Position numbers and translations under genes: made by a program. Below, piece after piece: positions 33,600-41,308 of a DNA stretch of 64,000 nt. Positions within the stretch are counted from its first letter, which is position 1. Every line of letters starts with the position of its first letter. The stretch comes from QALR01 sp900552255 (GTDB lineage Bacteria; Bacillota; Clostridia; Oscillospirales; CAG-272), in the NCBI GenBank assembly GCA_048526005.1, contig DBFVEH010000026.1, forward strand, positions 124,001-188,000, given 5' to 3'. The notes below the pieces were generated by a model, which made no database searches, was not told the DNA's origin, and saw nothing but the letters and a program-made list of their open reading frames with translations.

Positions 33600-34253
33600 T
33601 TATATGATGGCTTTTATAATTCTATACAATTCCTCCGAATTAGCTGCAACATAGGCAGCGCCCGCATCTTGGAGGACTTCTGCGCTGCGGTATCCCCATG
33701 AAACGCCGATGGGAAGCATCCCCGCGTTTTTTGCCGTCATCATGTCGACATCGGAATCCCCGACAAACGCCACATCCTCCGGCTTTACGCCGAAATCCCG
33801 TGCGATCATAAAGGCGCGGGCGGGATCCGGCTTCACCGGCACTCCCTCCACCGTTCCCCATATCGCGTCAAATGCACCCGGGAAAAGAGCTTCGGTCATC
33901 TCGCCGACATGCTCGTTGTCCTTGTTGGACATGACGGCAAGCCCGATGCCGTCCGTCCGAAGTCTCGCCAAAAGCTCGGCAACGCCCTCATACGGCGCCG
34001 TTTTGTCGAGATAATATTTGGCGTATGCGGCAAAATAAGCCTCCACTGCCTCGTCCATACGCGCCTCGTCAAAATCATCCGGCAGACAAAGCCGGATAAA
34101 GCGCTCTGTCGCGTTGTTCACCGCGCGCAGGACATCCTTATCCGAAATCGGCTCGTATCCAAAATGCGCGCGCATCAGGTTCAGCGAGGTGCATAGATCC
34201 GGCAGCGTATTGGCCAACGTTCCGTCAAAATCAAAAATTGCCGCTTTTATCAT
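33600..34253 (-). CDS. HAD-family phosphatase (phosphoglycolate phosphatase-like), copy 2
   Basis: 217 residues with all four HAD motifs (DFDGTLANTLPD, VMSNKD, KPDPARAF, GDSDVDMMTAKNAG). Start at 34253 (MIKAAIFDFDG) follows GAGGAAAAT and equals the start of copy 1; a longer frame to 34322 is unlikely. The two genes arose by tandem duplication; the 252-base gap between them (33348-33599) holds no clear gene. Confidence 0.88.
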   Translation of the reverse strand: MIKAAIFDFDGTLANTLPDLCTSLNLMRAHFGYEPISDKDVLRAVNNATERFIRLCLPDDFDEARMDEAVEAYFAAYAKYYLDKTAPYEGVAELLARLRTDGIGLAVMSNKDNEHVGEMTEALFPGAFDAIWGTVEGVPVKPDPARAFMIARDFGVKPEDVAFVGDSDVDMMTAKNAGMLPIGVSWGYRSAEVLQDAGAAYVAANSEELYRIIKAII

Positions 34254-34382
34254 CGTTTTATTTTCCTCAATATAATCCAGCATTTCCGTATCATTGTACC
34301 AAACAACCGCATATTTGTCCATAGAAAATGAAAAAAATATTTGAAAAGTTCTTCTTTGGAGAATGTCCGGGCATCAGGTTCA

Positions 34383-34411
34383 TTGACTTTATTTTTCAGA
34401 TATGTTATATT
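34383..34411 (+). promoter_or_regulatory. sigma-A promoter of the PPTase gene
   Basis: TTGACT-17-TATATT, about 40 bases ahead of the start. Confidence 0.6.
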
Positions 34412-34451
34412 GATATATAAATCCGGCAGCAGCCGGCAAAGGGAGGCAGCA

Positions 34452-35114
34452 ATGGCAGAAGCAAAAACCTATTTCGCGGAATTTCCGGCGCTTTCGGACA
34501 GCGCCGCCATCGAGGAGAGGATCCATGAGGTATCGGAAGCGCGCCGGGAGCGCATCCGGACGGCCAAAAGGCCGGAAACCCAAGCATCTCTGCTCGCGGC
34601 AGGGTTGATTCTAAATGCGGTCATGAAAAAGGAATTCGGGCTGTCGGAACTCAAAATCGAGATCGGTGAGCACGGGAAGCCGTATCTTGCCGATCACAGG
34701 GAGATTCATTTCAACCTCTCCCACAGCGCGGCGGTCGTCGTATGCACCGTCTCCGACGTGGAATGCGGCGTCGACGTCGAGAAAATCGAGGCTTCGCACA
34801 ACATGATGGGCATTGCCAACCGTTTCTTTTCCCTGCCCGAATACAATGCAATGCTGCTGTCACAGAATCCGAAGGAGGCGTTCTGCCGGCTGTGGACGCT
34901 GCGGGAAAGCTATGTCAAAATGCGCGGGACAGGCTTCGATATCGGACTCTCCACGCTCCGCTGCGATTTTCACCGCGGCGTGTGCTCGATCTATCAGGAC
35001 GAAATTTTGCAGACAGACGCATTTTTCCATGAATTTCGGAATATTTACGGCTATCGCGGCGCGGTATGCACCGCGGCGGAAGCCACGCACGAAATCAGCC
35101 GGATCGAAATTTGA
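34452..35114 (+). CDS. 4'-phosphopantetheinyl transferase, Sfp type
   Basis: 220 residues. Transfers phosphopantetheine from CoA to carrier proteins. Family motifs: GKPYL and FNLSHS (about 78-96), CGVDVEKIE with the Mg-binding acidic residues (about 107), and FCRLWTLRESYVKMRGTGF (about 143-161). Size fits Sfp rather than the shorter AcpS. No polyketide or peptide synthetase gene is in the window, so the partner is elsewhere. GGGAGG precedes the ATG. Confidence 0.9.
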   Translation: MAEAKTYFAEFPALSDSAAIEERIHEVSEARRERIRTAKRPETQASLLAAGLILNAVMKKEFGLSELKIEIGEHGKPYLADHREIHFNLSHSAAVVVCTVSDVECGVDVEKIEASHNMMGIANRFFSLPEYNAMLLSQNPKEAFCRLWTLRESYVKMRGTGFDIGLSTLRCDFHRGVCSIYQDEILQTDAFFHEFRNIYGYRGAVCTAAEATHEISRIEI

Positions 35115-35178
35115 TCGTCAAGCCATGGGCGGACGGCCTCCCGCACGGCTTTCCTCTTATAGAAGCATAAACCATAGC

Positions 35179-35223
35179 AAAAAACGGAAGCTCCTTTATC
35201 AAAGCAAGGAGCTTCCGTTTTTT
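35179..35223. terminator. bidirectional intrinsic terminator
   Basis: AAAAAACGGAAGCTCCTT ... AAGGAGCTTCCGTTTTTT, serving the PPTase gene and the convergent ECF S component. Confidence 0.85.
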
Positions 35224-35263
35224 GGGAAAAAGAACATCCGCCGCTTGCGGCGGATACTCCCTT

Positions 35264-35839
35264 TTAAGCTCTCAGATATTTCTTTTGCAGCATATCCGCC
35301 GCCTTGGCCAGCAAAGCGACGATCACCGTGGAGGCGATCCCGCTGACAAGCATGGACAGCGCACAGCCGATCGACGCGACAACGACCACCTCGCGTTCAT
35401 ACTTCAGCACATATATCTTGAACAGGTAACGGATACCGGGCTCCGTCAGCACGTTGACCACCGTGGAAAGCGCCGCGACAGCGGCATATTTTCCGATAAG
35501 CTTTCCTGCGGAAAGCTCCGTTTTTCCGTGGAATAAAAGTCCCGCAAAAAGTCCCGCGGCCATTCCGAGAATCGCCTTTGCGAGCAGCGTCGGGAAAGCG
35601 GAGGTGAAATATCCCGTAAGCAGATCAGACAGCATAAGGCCGACGCCTCCCACCGCCGCGCCGTAAACGGGCCCCAGCAGGATCCCCGCAAGAATGACAA
35701 AGGTGTGGCCGACATATATTTTCCCCGTACTGTCGCCGATCGGGATCTCGAGCCGCAGATAGTCAAAGCAGATAAGCGCGAGCGCGGCAAGCATCGCGGC
35801 GACGACAAGGCGGCGCAGATAAAGTTTTCTCCTGTTCAT
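35264..35839 (-). CDS. ECF transporter S component, putative vitamin B6 specificity
   Basis: 191 residues with about six hydrophobic helices, the layout of substrate-binding S subunits of energy-coupling-factor vitamin transporters (VAAMLAALALICFDYLRLEIPIGDSTGKIYVGHTFVILAGILLGPVYGAAVGGVG). The shared EcfAAT module is not in the window. Start at 35839 follows GGGAGGAG. It is divergent from a MocR/PdxR-type regulator across a short gap with a large inverted repeat; in other Firmicutes PdxR-type regulators control B6 uptake S components, so pyridoxine is the favoured, inferred substrate. Queuosine- or other vitamin-specific S components are alternatives. Confidence 0.82.
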   Translation of the reverse strand: MNRRKLYLRRLVVAAMLAALALICFDYLRLEIPIGDSTGKIYVGHTFVILAGILLGPVYGAAVGGVGLMLSDLLTGYFTSAFPTLLAKAILGMAAGLFAGLLFHGKTELSAGKLIGKYAAVAALSTVVNVLTEPGIRYLFKIYVLKYEREVVVVASIGCALSMLVSGIASTVIVALLAKAADMLQKKYLRA

Positions 35840-35916
35840 GATAAACTCCTCCCGGGCGGCTGTCAGAAGACGCTGCCCCCGTACTTGATTTTTAGGATGA
35901 TATGGAGTATACTGCA

Positions 35917-35944
35917 ATATTGGATATAGAAAAATATCCAATAT
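35917..35944. promoter_or_regulatory. candidate MocR/PdxR operator
   Basis: Perfect 11-bp inverted repeat ATATTGGATAT-AGAAAA-ATATCCAATAT in the divergent gap. A partial copy (GATATGG) lies nearby at 35898-35906. Confidence 0.55.
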
Positions 35945-35987
35945 CATATTATTTTATCATACCAGATTTCAAAATCAGGAGTCGGTC

Positions 35988-37403
35988 ATGCTCACTTATA
36001 GCTTAGAAAAAAAGAAAGGCGAGGCGCTTTACCGCTCGCTGTATCAGAAAATAAAGGAGGATATCGTTTCCGGCAGACTGCGTTCCGGCGAGAAGCTTCC
36101 CTCAAAGCGAGCCTTGGCGGAGCATCTCGGCGTCAGCTGCATCACGGTCGAGAACGCATACGAACAGCTCATTGCCGAAGGATATCTCCGTCCCTCTCAA
36201 AGAAAAGGATATTTTGTCGAGGAAATCTTGCCCTATCCGCATCCGACGGCAAGGCCGGCGCTGCGCCGGCCAAAAAATTTTAAAAAACCGTCGGAAAACT
36301 CCGATATCCCCATCGAGCTGGACCTTGCGGATACCTCGGCAGGCCCCGCCCGCTTCCCTTTCTCCATATGGGTAAAGCTTTTGAGACGGGTGACGCTCGA
36401 CTATCAAAAGGAGCTCCTGCGTCCGGTCCCGTACAACGGGATTCCGGAGCTGCGGGAGGTCATCGCGGAGGATATCCGCCGTTCCCGCGGCATCGATGCC
36501 TCGCCGGAGCAAATCGTGCTGGGCGCCGGTACGGAATCCCTTTACAATTTATTGATTCTCTTTTTCGGAAAGGAGAAGCGGTATGCAATCGAGGATCCCG
36601 GCTATCCGAAAATCCGAAAAATCTATCGGGCGGCGGGCGCGGATATCCGCGGGATTCCGCTCGACGATTCCGGCGTAAGCTTGGAAGCCCTGAACGGATC
36701 GGAGGCCGATATCCTGCACATTTCGCCTTCCCATCATTTCCCCACCGGCATCGTCATGCCTGCGAAACGGCGGCACGAGCTTTACGGCTGGGCGATGGAA
36801 AAGAAGGAACGCTATATCATAGAGGACGATTACGACTCCGAATTTGGATATTACGCAAAGCCCATTCCCGCGATACGGAGCATCGACCGCGCGGGAAAGA
36901 TTCTCTATATGAATACCTTTACCAAAACGCTCGCGCCGTCCCTCCGCATCAGCTACATGGTACTGCCGGAGGAAATCGCGGAAGCCTTTCGGGAAAGACT
37001 CGGCTTCTTTTCCTGTCCGGTGCCGAGCTTTGAACAATATACCCTTGCTTCTTTTATCGCAGAGGGCTATTTTGACCGGCACATCAGCCGTATGCGCAAA
37101 TATTACAGAGAGATTCGCAGTCTTTTGACAGACGGTCTTGGCGAGGCCGTCTCCTCGGGAAAAATTCAAATATACGGAAAGGATTCCGGTCTGCATTTTC
37201 TCATGACGGTCGATACCGCGCTTTCCGATACGGAGCTATGCCGCCTCTTCCGGCGGCATGGCGTCAAAATCCGGGCGCTTTCGGAATTTATGTTCGAGCA
37301 AAAAAGCGATACGCACACGCTTCTCGTAAACGATTCGTCCCTGTCTCCGGAGAATGCCGCGGGAGCAGCGGCAAAGATTCTCGAATGCCTTCTCGACTGC
37401 TGA
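35988..37403 (+). CDS. MocR-family (GntR-aminotransferase fusion) regulator, PdxR-like
   Basis: 471 residues. N-terminal GntR winged helix (about 1-75: SGEKLPSKRALAEHLGVSCITVENAYEQLIAEGYL) joined by a linker to a fold-type I aminotransferase domain (about 105-470). The PLP Lys is expected in NTFTKTLAPSLRISYM, with the IIEDDYDSEFGY Asp/Tyr before it. Members such as PdxR bind PLP and control B6 synthesis or uptake. AGGAG precedes the ATG. Divergent from the ECF S component, which is the probable target. Confidence 0.9.
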   Translation: MLTYSLEKKKGEALYRSLYQKIKEDIVSGRLRSGEKLPSKRALAEHLGVSCITVENAYEQLIAEGYLRPSQRKGYFVEEILPYPHPTARPALRRPKNFKKPSENSDIPIELDLADTSAGPARFPFSIWVKLLRRVTLDYQKELLRPVPYNGIPELREVIAEDIRRSRGIDASPEQIVLGAGTESLYNLLILFFGKEKRYAIEDPGYPKIRKIYRAAGADIRGIPLDDSGVSLEALNGSEADILHISPSHHFPTGIVMPAKRRHELYGWAMEKKERYIIEDDYDSEFGYYAKPIPAIRSIDRAGKILYMNTFTKTLAPSLRISYMVLPEEIAEAFRERLGFFSCPVPSFEQYTLASFIAEGYFDRHISRMRKYYREIRSLLTDGLGEAVSSGKIQIYGKDSGLHFLMTVDTALSDTELCRLFRRHGVKIRALSEFMFEQKSDTHTLLVNDSSLSPENAAGAAAKILECLLDC

Positions 37404-37522
37404 ACGCACCTTTGACGGGATACCGTCCGCCGAAAGGCAGAACCATTACGGAAAAGCGTCTTGCACAAAAACAAAATTCCCCGATAAACCGTGTGTTCCA
37501 TAGGGATTTTTCAGACAAAGTA

Positions 37523-37554
37523 AAAGACTAACGAAATTTTCTTTGTTAGTCTTT
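37523..37554. terminator. bidirectional intrinsic terminator
   Basis: AAAGACTAACGAAA-TTTT-CTTTGTTAGTCTTT hairpin between the MocR gene and the GpsA-like gene. The rest of 37404-37651 shows no gene. Confidence 0.75.
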
Positions 37555-37651
37555 ATTTTTGTTTTGCAAATCACACACCTTTGCACACAAACTATAGTGT
37601 GCTACACTTTGCCACCCTTTGAACAAGTAGCTGTTAAAACTACGTTTATCT

Positions 37652-38695
37652 TTAATCGATATAGGTGAAAAGCTCCCAAGGGATATCGACTTGTTTTTTC
37701 TCGCTTAAAATTTCATCAATATGTAATAATAATGGAAAATCTTCCTTTTTAAGAGTACCCTTTTTAATATTGATTTTTATTGCCTTTGCAACTCTTACGG
37801 CAACCACTAAAGATTCAAGCGTAACGCCTTTTAATTCTGCTTTTGCTTGGTCGATATCAAGGCCTTTTCCAAGCAAAATGCCAACGAGTCTTGTTCTACC
37901 GCCGTAAACGGTAACGTATAAATCGCCAACTCCTACGCAAAGGTTATTCAACGAAAGTGCATTTTGGAATTGTAAAAGTTTATACATTTCTTTTGTCGCT
38001 TGACCAAAAACAGCCGCTTGAGAGTTAAAATGTAAGGTACTGTCTTTGAAATTCTTTTGGTTTAATCCAATCGTAAGCGCTATACCTAACGCATATCCGT
38101 TTTTAAGAGCAACAGCGCTTTCAATTCCTACGACGTCGGTCGTGATGCTTATATGGTAATAATCCGTTTGCATTATTTCTTTCAAGTATTGCAATACTTT
38201 TATATCATCGCCACAAAAAGCAACTTCGGTTTGGTCGTGCACCACCAATTCATAGCTTGTACAAGGTCCGCCGATTGCATTAAGCGAAAGAGATTTATGG
38301 ATGGATTTTAGTTTCTCTTTCCAAAAGTTTGGATAAGTGAATAATTTCCCGTCGGGTGTATCCATAAGCCCTTTTGTAACGGTAAGTACTACTGCGGTTT
38401 CGGGGATAACGGGTAAAACCTTATTTGCAAACCAATCTACACCAAAACTGCTAACGCCGCCAATAACGACGTTTGCGCCAACCAATGCCTTTTCCAACTC
38501 TTCAATTTGAAAAAATTCTATTCCCTTTGGAAATGGGATATCAAATTTAGGATGTTTATTATTTTGTAAACATTCATCGATTATTTCTCTATCCAAGTGC
38601 GTCCCAACGATTCTTACTGTGTGTCCGTTTTCTCTTGCGGGGAATGCAAGTGCCGACCCCATCATACCCGCGCCAACTATCGTTACAATTGCCAT
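37652..38695 (-). CDS. NAD(P)-dependent glycerol-3-phosphate dehydrogenase-like protein (GpsA family)
   Basis: 347 residues. N-terminal Rossmann domain with VTIVGAGMMGSALAFPARENGHTVRIVG and the VTKGL motif (about 105-110), C-terminal helical domain with GIESAVALKNGYALGIALTIGLN containing the catalytic Lys and NNLCVGVGDLYVTVYGGRTR. Clear GpsA relationship, but some loops differ from housekeeping GpsA, so another substrate is possible. Base composition and codon use are strikingly AT-rich compared with neighbours (many TTT, AAA, ATT codons), suggesting recent transfer. Strong AAGGAGG ribosome site. Divergent from the remains of a DeoR-family regulator. Confidence 0.85.
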   Translation of the reverse strand: MAIVTIVGAGMMGSALAFPARENGHTVRIVGTHLDREIIDECLQNNKHPKFDIPFPKGIEFFQIEELEKALVGANVVIGGVSSFGVDWFANKVLPVIPETAVVLTVTKGLMDTPDGKLFTYPNFWKEKLKSIHKSLSLNAIGGPCTSYELVVHDQTEVAFCGDDIKVLQYLKEIMQTDYYHISITTDVVGIESAVALKNGYALGIALTIGLNQKNFKDSTLHFNSQAAVFGQATKEMYKLLQFQNALSLNNLCVGVGDLYVTVYGGRTRLVGILLGKGLDIDQAKAELKGVTLESLVVAVRVAKAIKINIKKGTLKKEDFPLLLHIDEILSEKKQVDIPWELFTYID

Positions 38696-38740
38696 AAATC
38701 CTCCTTATAATAAAATGAAAAATTTGAAAATTGTGATATA

Positions 38741-38769
38741 ATCATACTATATATTGAACGCGAAATCAA
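38741..38769 (-). promoter_or_regulatory. sigma-A promoter of the GpsA-like gene
   Basis: TTGATT-17-TATGAT on the minus strand. Confidence 0.6.
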
Positions 38770-38828
38770 GTAGTTTTTTTGTGGCGCAATTTTTGAAAGA
38801 TTTTCAAAATTTTCCAAAAGGAGAGTTT

Positions 38829-38992
38829 ATGACTTTATGTGAACGACAAAATAAAATTTTAATTTTTTACAGCAACGGCAATTTGCAACGATCAAGGAAT
38901 TGAGTAAAATCGTGCGGACGAGCGAATCTTCCATCCGACGCGACTTAAAGGTATTAGAAAGCAAAGGCTCCGTTAAAGGAGAGTTTTTATAA
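38829..38992 (+). pseudogene. DeoR/GlpR-family regulator, frameshifted and truncated
   Basis: Starts MTLCERQNKILIF, then loses one base in a T run at 38863-38868; reading on in the shifted frame gives LQQRQFATIKELSKIV and SESSIRRDLKVLESKG, the complete DeoR helix-turn-helix, before stopping at 38990-38992. The sugar-phosphate-binding C-terminal domain (about 180 residues) is missing. AT-rich like the neighbouring dehydrogenase, so both probably came together. Confidence 0.8.
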
Positions 38993-39006
38993 AAGCCGGT
39001 AAGGCG

Positions 39007-39327
39007 TTATAAAACCGCAAGCAATACCGCTGACAGAAGCAAGAGACACGAGGCGGTGCCAAGCATGCCGACCGCCATGCCGCGCTTCCCTGCGCGGCCC
39101 AGGATGCGGCGCGCTACAAATGAAACGGCCGCATGAAGCGCGTCCCATATCACCGCAAACGGAGCCAGCAGCACGAGCAAAATCGATAGCATGAGCTTTT
39201 TCCGTCGATTCTCTTTCCGGAGCGGCGCGCCGCTTTTCCGGCAGGGAGCCACAGGACGCACAGGGCATTCGACCGAAAAGGAATACACCTTGCACCCTTC
39301 TATTATTCTATAATCACAGTTTCCCAT
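39007..39327 (-). CDS. small membrane protein of unknown function
   Basis: 106 residues. Cys-containing N-terminus (DYRIIEGCKVYSFSVECPVRPVAPC), then a basic stretch and two predicted membrane helices (about 45-67 and 85-105). I do not recognise the family. GAGGTG is five bases before the ATG and a perfect TTGACA-17-TATAAT promoter lies upstream, so it is very likely real. The promoter spacer carries the same TTTACCGCAAAA site found twice before the divergent S24 repressor gene, pointing to shared control. Confidence 0.65.
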   Translation of the reverse strand: MGNCDYRIIEGCKVYSFSVECPVRPVAPCRKSGAPLRKENRRKKLMLSILLVLLAPFAVIWDALHAAVSFVARRILGRAGKRGMAVGMLGTASCLLLLSAVLLAVL

Positions 39328-39370
39328 AGCCGCACCTCAAATTTTACCGTTTAATGTTGTTCGCAAGGCG

Positions 39371-39399
39371 ATTATACAACCTTTTGCGGTAAATGTCAA
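39371..39399 (-). promoter_or_regulatory. consensus promoter of the small membrane protein with embedded operator
   Basis: TTGACA-17-TATAAT; the 17-base spacer contains TTTACCGCAAAA (plus strand TTTTGCGGTAAA at 39382-39393). Confidence 0.8.
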
Positions 39400-39417
39400 G
39401 TGGTTTTTCAGAATTTT

Positions 39418-39499
39418 TTACCGCAAAATATAATTTTTTCAAAAATCCTCTTTACAATCCGGGATTTCCATGATAAAATATTACCGTAAAATATAATTT
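39418..39499 (+). promoter_or_regulatory. two direct operator-like repeats around the S24 repressor promoter
   Basis: TTACCGCAAAATATAATTT at 39418 and TTACCGTAAAATATAATTT at 39481 differ at one base. They flank the promoter TTTACA-17-TAAAAT (39451-39479), one upstream and one at the transcription start. A third site, inverted, lies in the divergent promoter. Confidence 0.65.
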
Positions 39500-39514
39500 C
39501 GGAGGTTTTCTGTC

Positions 39515-40234
39515 ATGGAATGGCTCGAAAACATCAAAAAGCTCAAAAAAGAAAAAGGACTGACCAACGAATCCCTGTCCGAAAAATCGGGTATATCCGT
39601 CGGGACGCTCAATAAGCTTCTCAGCGGCGCAACGACGGACCCCAAGCTCTCTACCCTGCGCCCCCTCGCAGACGCGCTGGAGGTCTCCCTCGACGAGCTG
39701 CTCGCTATCCGAAAGGAAGATGCGCCGGGACTGCCCGCCGCGCTCGCCGCAAAGTACGGAGAGCTTGACGATTCCGGCAGGGAAACGGTAGAATATATCA
39801 TCCATAAGGAGCATGAGCGCGTCGCAAAAGACCGCGCGGCAAAGCCCTATTCGTTGGAGACGCCGGCCGTCAGACGGCTGAAGCTCTACAACATCGCGGT
39901 ATCCGCCGGCACCGGCTCTTATCTTGCGGACGGCGATTACAGCGAAATCTCCGTCTATGCCAATGCAAAAACGGACGCCGCGGATTTCGCGGTGAGGGTA
40001 TACGGCGACAGCATGTCGCCGCGGTATGAAAGCGGCGATATCCTGCTCGTTTCCAAGACCGATGAAATCGATAAGGGCGAGCTCGGTATCTTCTCGCTCA
40101 ACGGAGAAAGCTATTTCAAAAAATACGGCGGCGACAGGCTCATTTCCCTCAATCCCGCATACCGCGACATTCTCCTAAACAATCATGATGAAATCGTCTG
40201 CTTCGGCAAGGTGATCGGCCGGCTGAAAAAATAA
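39515..40234 (+). CDS. XRE-family repressor with S24 (LexA/CI-like) self-cleavage domain
   Basis: 239 residues. N-terminal helix-turn-helix (about 5-65: LTNESLSEKSGISVGTLNKLLSGATTDPKLSTLRPLADALEVSLDELL), linker, and C-terminal S24 domain. The catalytic Ser is in YGDSMSPRYESGD and the Lys in GESYFKKYGG; a potential Ala-Gly cleavage bond is seen in VSAGTGSY. So RecA-stimulated autocleavage is plausible. CGGAGG precedes the ATG. No phage structural genes are nearby, so it may be a stand-alone stress regulator or a prophage remnant. Confidence 0.9.
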   Translation: MEWLENIKKLKKEKGLTNESLSEKSGISVGTLNKLLSGATTDPKLSTLRPLADALEVSLDELLAIRKEDAPGLPAALAAKYGELDDSGRETVEYIIHKEHERVAKDRAAKPYSLETPAVRRLKLYNIAVSAGTGSYLADGDYSEISVYANAKTDAADFAVRVYGDSMSPRYESGDILLVSKTDEIDKGELGIFSLNGESYFKKYGGDRLISLNPAYRDILLNNHDEIVCFGKVIGRLKK

Positions 40235-40303
40235 GGGCATCGGAAAACGCAGAAAGGCCCGACAGTTTCAACCGCCCAATCAAAAACTTCAATCAATAAA
40301 AGG

Positions 40304-40781
40304 TGCTGTATTGCCAAAACCGACGCTTCTCCGGGAAAATCCCGGCAGCGGCAAGACCACGGCGGCGGGAGCCTTGCAGAAAAAATTCGGAAGAAATACG
40401 ATTCGTCTCGCAGGATGTCGTCCGTCATGACATGCTATGGGTCAAGGACGGAGCAAAGACAGCCGCGCTTCTCTTGTTCATTTTGCTTCTGCAATACGGG
40501 AAGCAGCATTCCGGGGCGACAATCCCGGAGGACATTTTGGACCCCGAATGCTATGCCCTGCTCTTTGGGACGGCGGTCAAAGAATCCGGTGCCGGCATTT
40601 GCGCCATTATTATGACCTGCCGTTTGGAGAAACGCTGCGGCGGCGCGGCACAAGACCGAATACGTCCCGCTTCGGCGAAGCGCATATGCGCGAGAAAGAT
40701 TATCGGAAGAGCATATCCGAAACGATATTCTCCAAGGACATTTCTCTCGACGATGCAGTCACAGAATCTTTCAGGACGTGA
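40304..40781 (+). pseudogene. P-loop kinase of AAA/zeta-toxin-like family, multiply frameshifted
   Basis: Pieces of one protein are spread over two frames. About 40323-40405 encodes LLRENPGSGKTTAAGALQKKFGRNT (Walker A intact); from about 40400 the next frame gives FVSQDVVRHDMLWVKDGAKTAALLLFILLLQYGKQHS and ILDPECYALLFG; from about 40600 the first frame gives YYDLPFGETLRRRGTRPNTSRFGEAHMREKDY and ends at 40781. Together they match a roughly 170-residue nucleotide-binding kinase common in Firmicutes. At least two indels make it non-functional unless these are sequencing errors. Confidence 0.7.
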
Positions 40782-40899
40782 AAAACAAAACGAAAAATCA
40801 CATGAAGCAGAAAGAAATGACAAAACGGCTATCAGCAAAAACGCAGCCGGGAAAACTTAAAAAGCCGGTAAAAAGAGACTCTCTCCCATAATTCAAAAA

Positions 40900-41250
40900 A
40901 TGCCAACCCACTGCCAAGATGACACGATGTCTTCCCGTGTCATCTCCGGCGGTTACATTTTTCTCGCCCATCACGGCGGCGTACAAGCTGTAAATGACAT
41001 CGTCCATCAAACACGCGCAGCCTTGGAAAGCATGGCACACACATTGTCGACCGTCGGAGCTACGCTTGACGATCTGGTTCAAGTGGATCTTTATATCAAA
41101 AATGCTGCCGGTCTCCGCCGCGGCAGAGACGTATTTAAGGAGTATTTCAAAAACGGCGCTCCCGCGAGAATGACGGTCGTAACCAAATTTGTAGGTTCAA
41201 ACTGTCTGTGCCAAATGGATGGTATCGCATATAAACCGGCAGCAAAATAA
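40900..41250 (+). CDS. RidA-like protein, divergent subgroup
   Basis: 116 residues. Central ISGGYIFLAHHGG and TRAALESMAHTLSTVGATLDDLVQVDLYIKN, plus GAPARMTVVTKFVGSNCLCQMDGIAYKP with the conserved Arg, place it in the YjgF/RidA superfamily. It lacks the usual GPYSQA opening seen in the copy at 28231-28602, so substrate use may differ. No ribosome site is visible before either candidate ATG (40900 or 40927). Confidence 0.72.
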   Translation: MPTHCQDDTMSSRVISGGYIFLAHHGGVQAVNDIVHQTRAALESMAHTLSTVGATLDDLVQVDLYIKNAAGLRRGRDVFKEYFKNGAPARMTVVTKFVGSNCLCQMDGIAYKPAAK

Positions 41251-41308
41251 AAGATATATACGATATGGAGCTGTCATGTCGGCGGTTCCAGAAAAATCGA
41301 TGTCCCGG

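Noticed and set aside
38987..39295. Alternative 102-residue frame at the small membrane protein locus
   Set aside because: The overlapping frame 39007-39327 has the ribosome site, the promoter and two membrane helices.
39515..40860. Prophage call based on the S24 repressor
   Set aside because: No integrase, structural or lysis genes are near; the repressor alone does not support a prophage.
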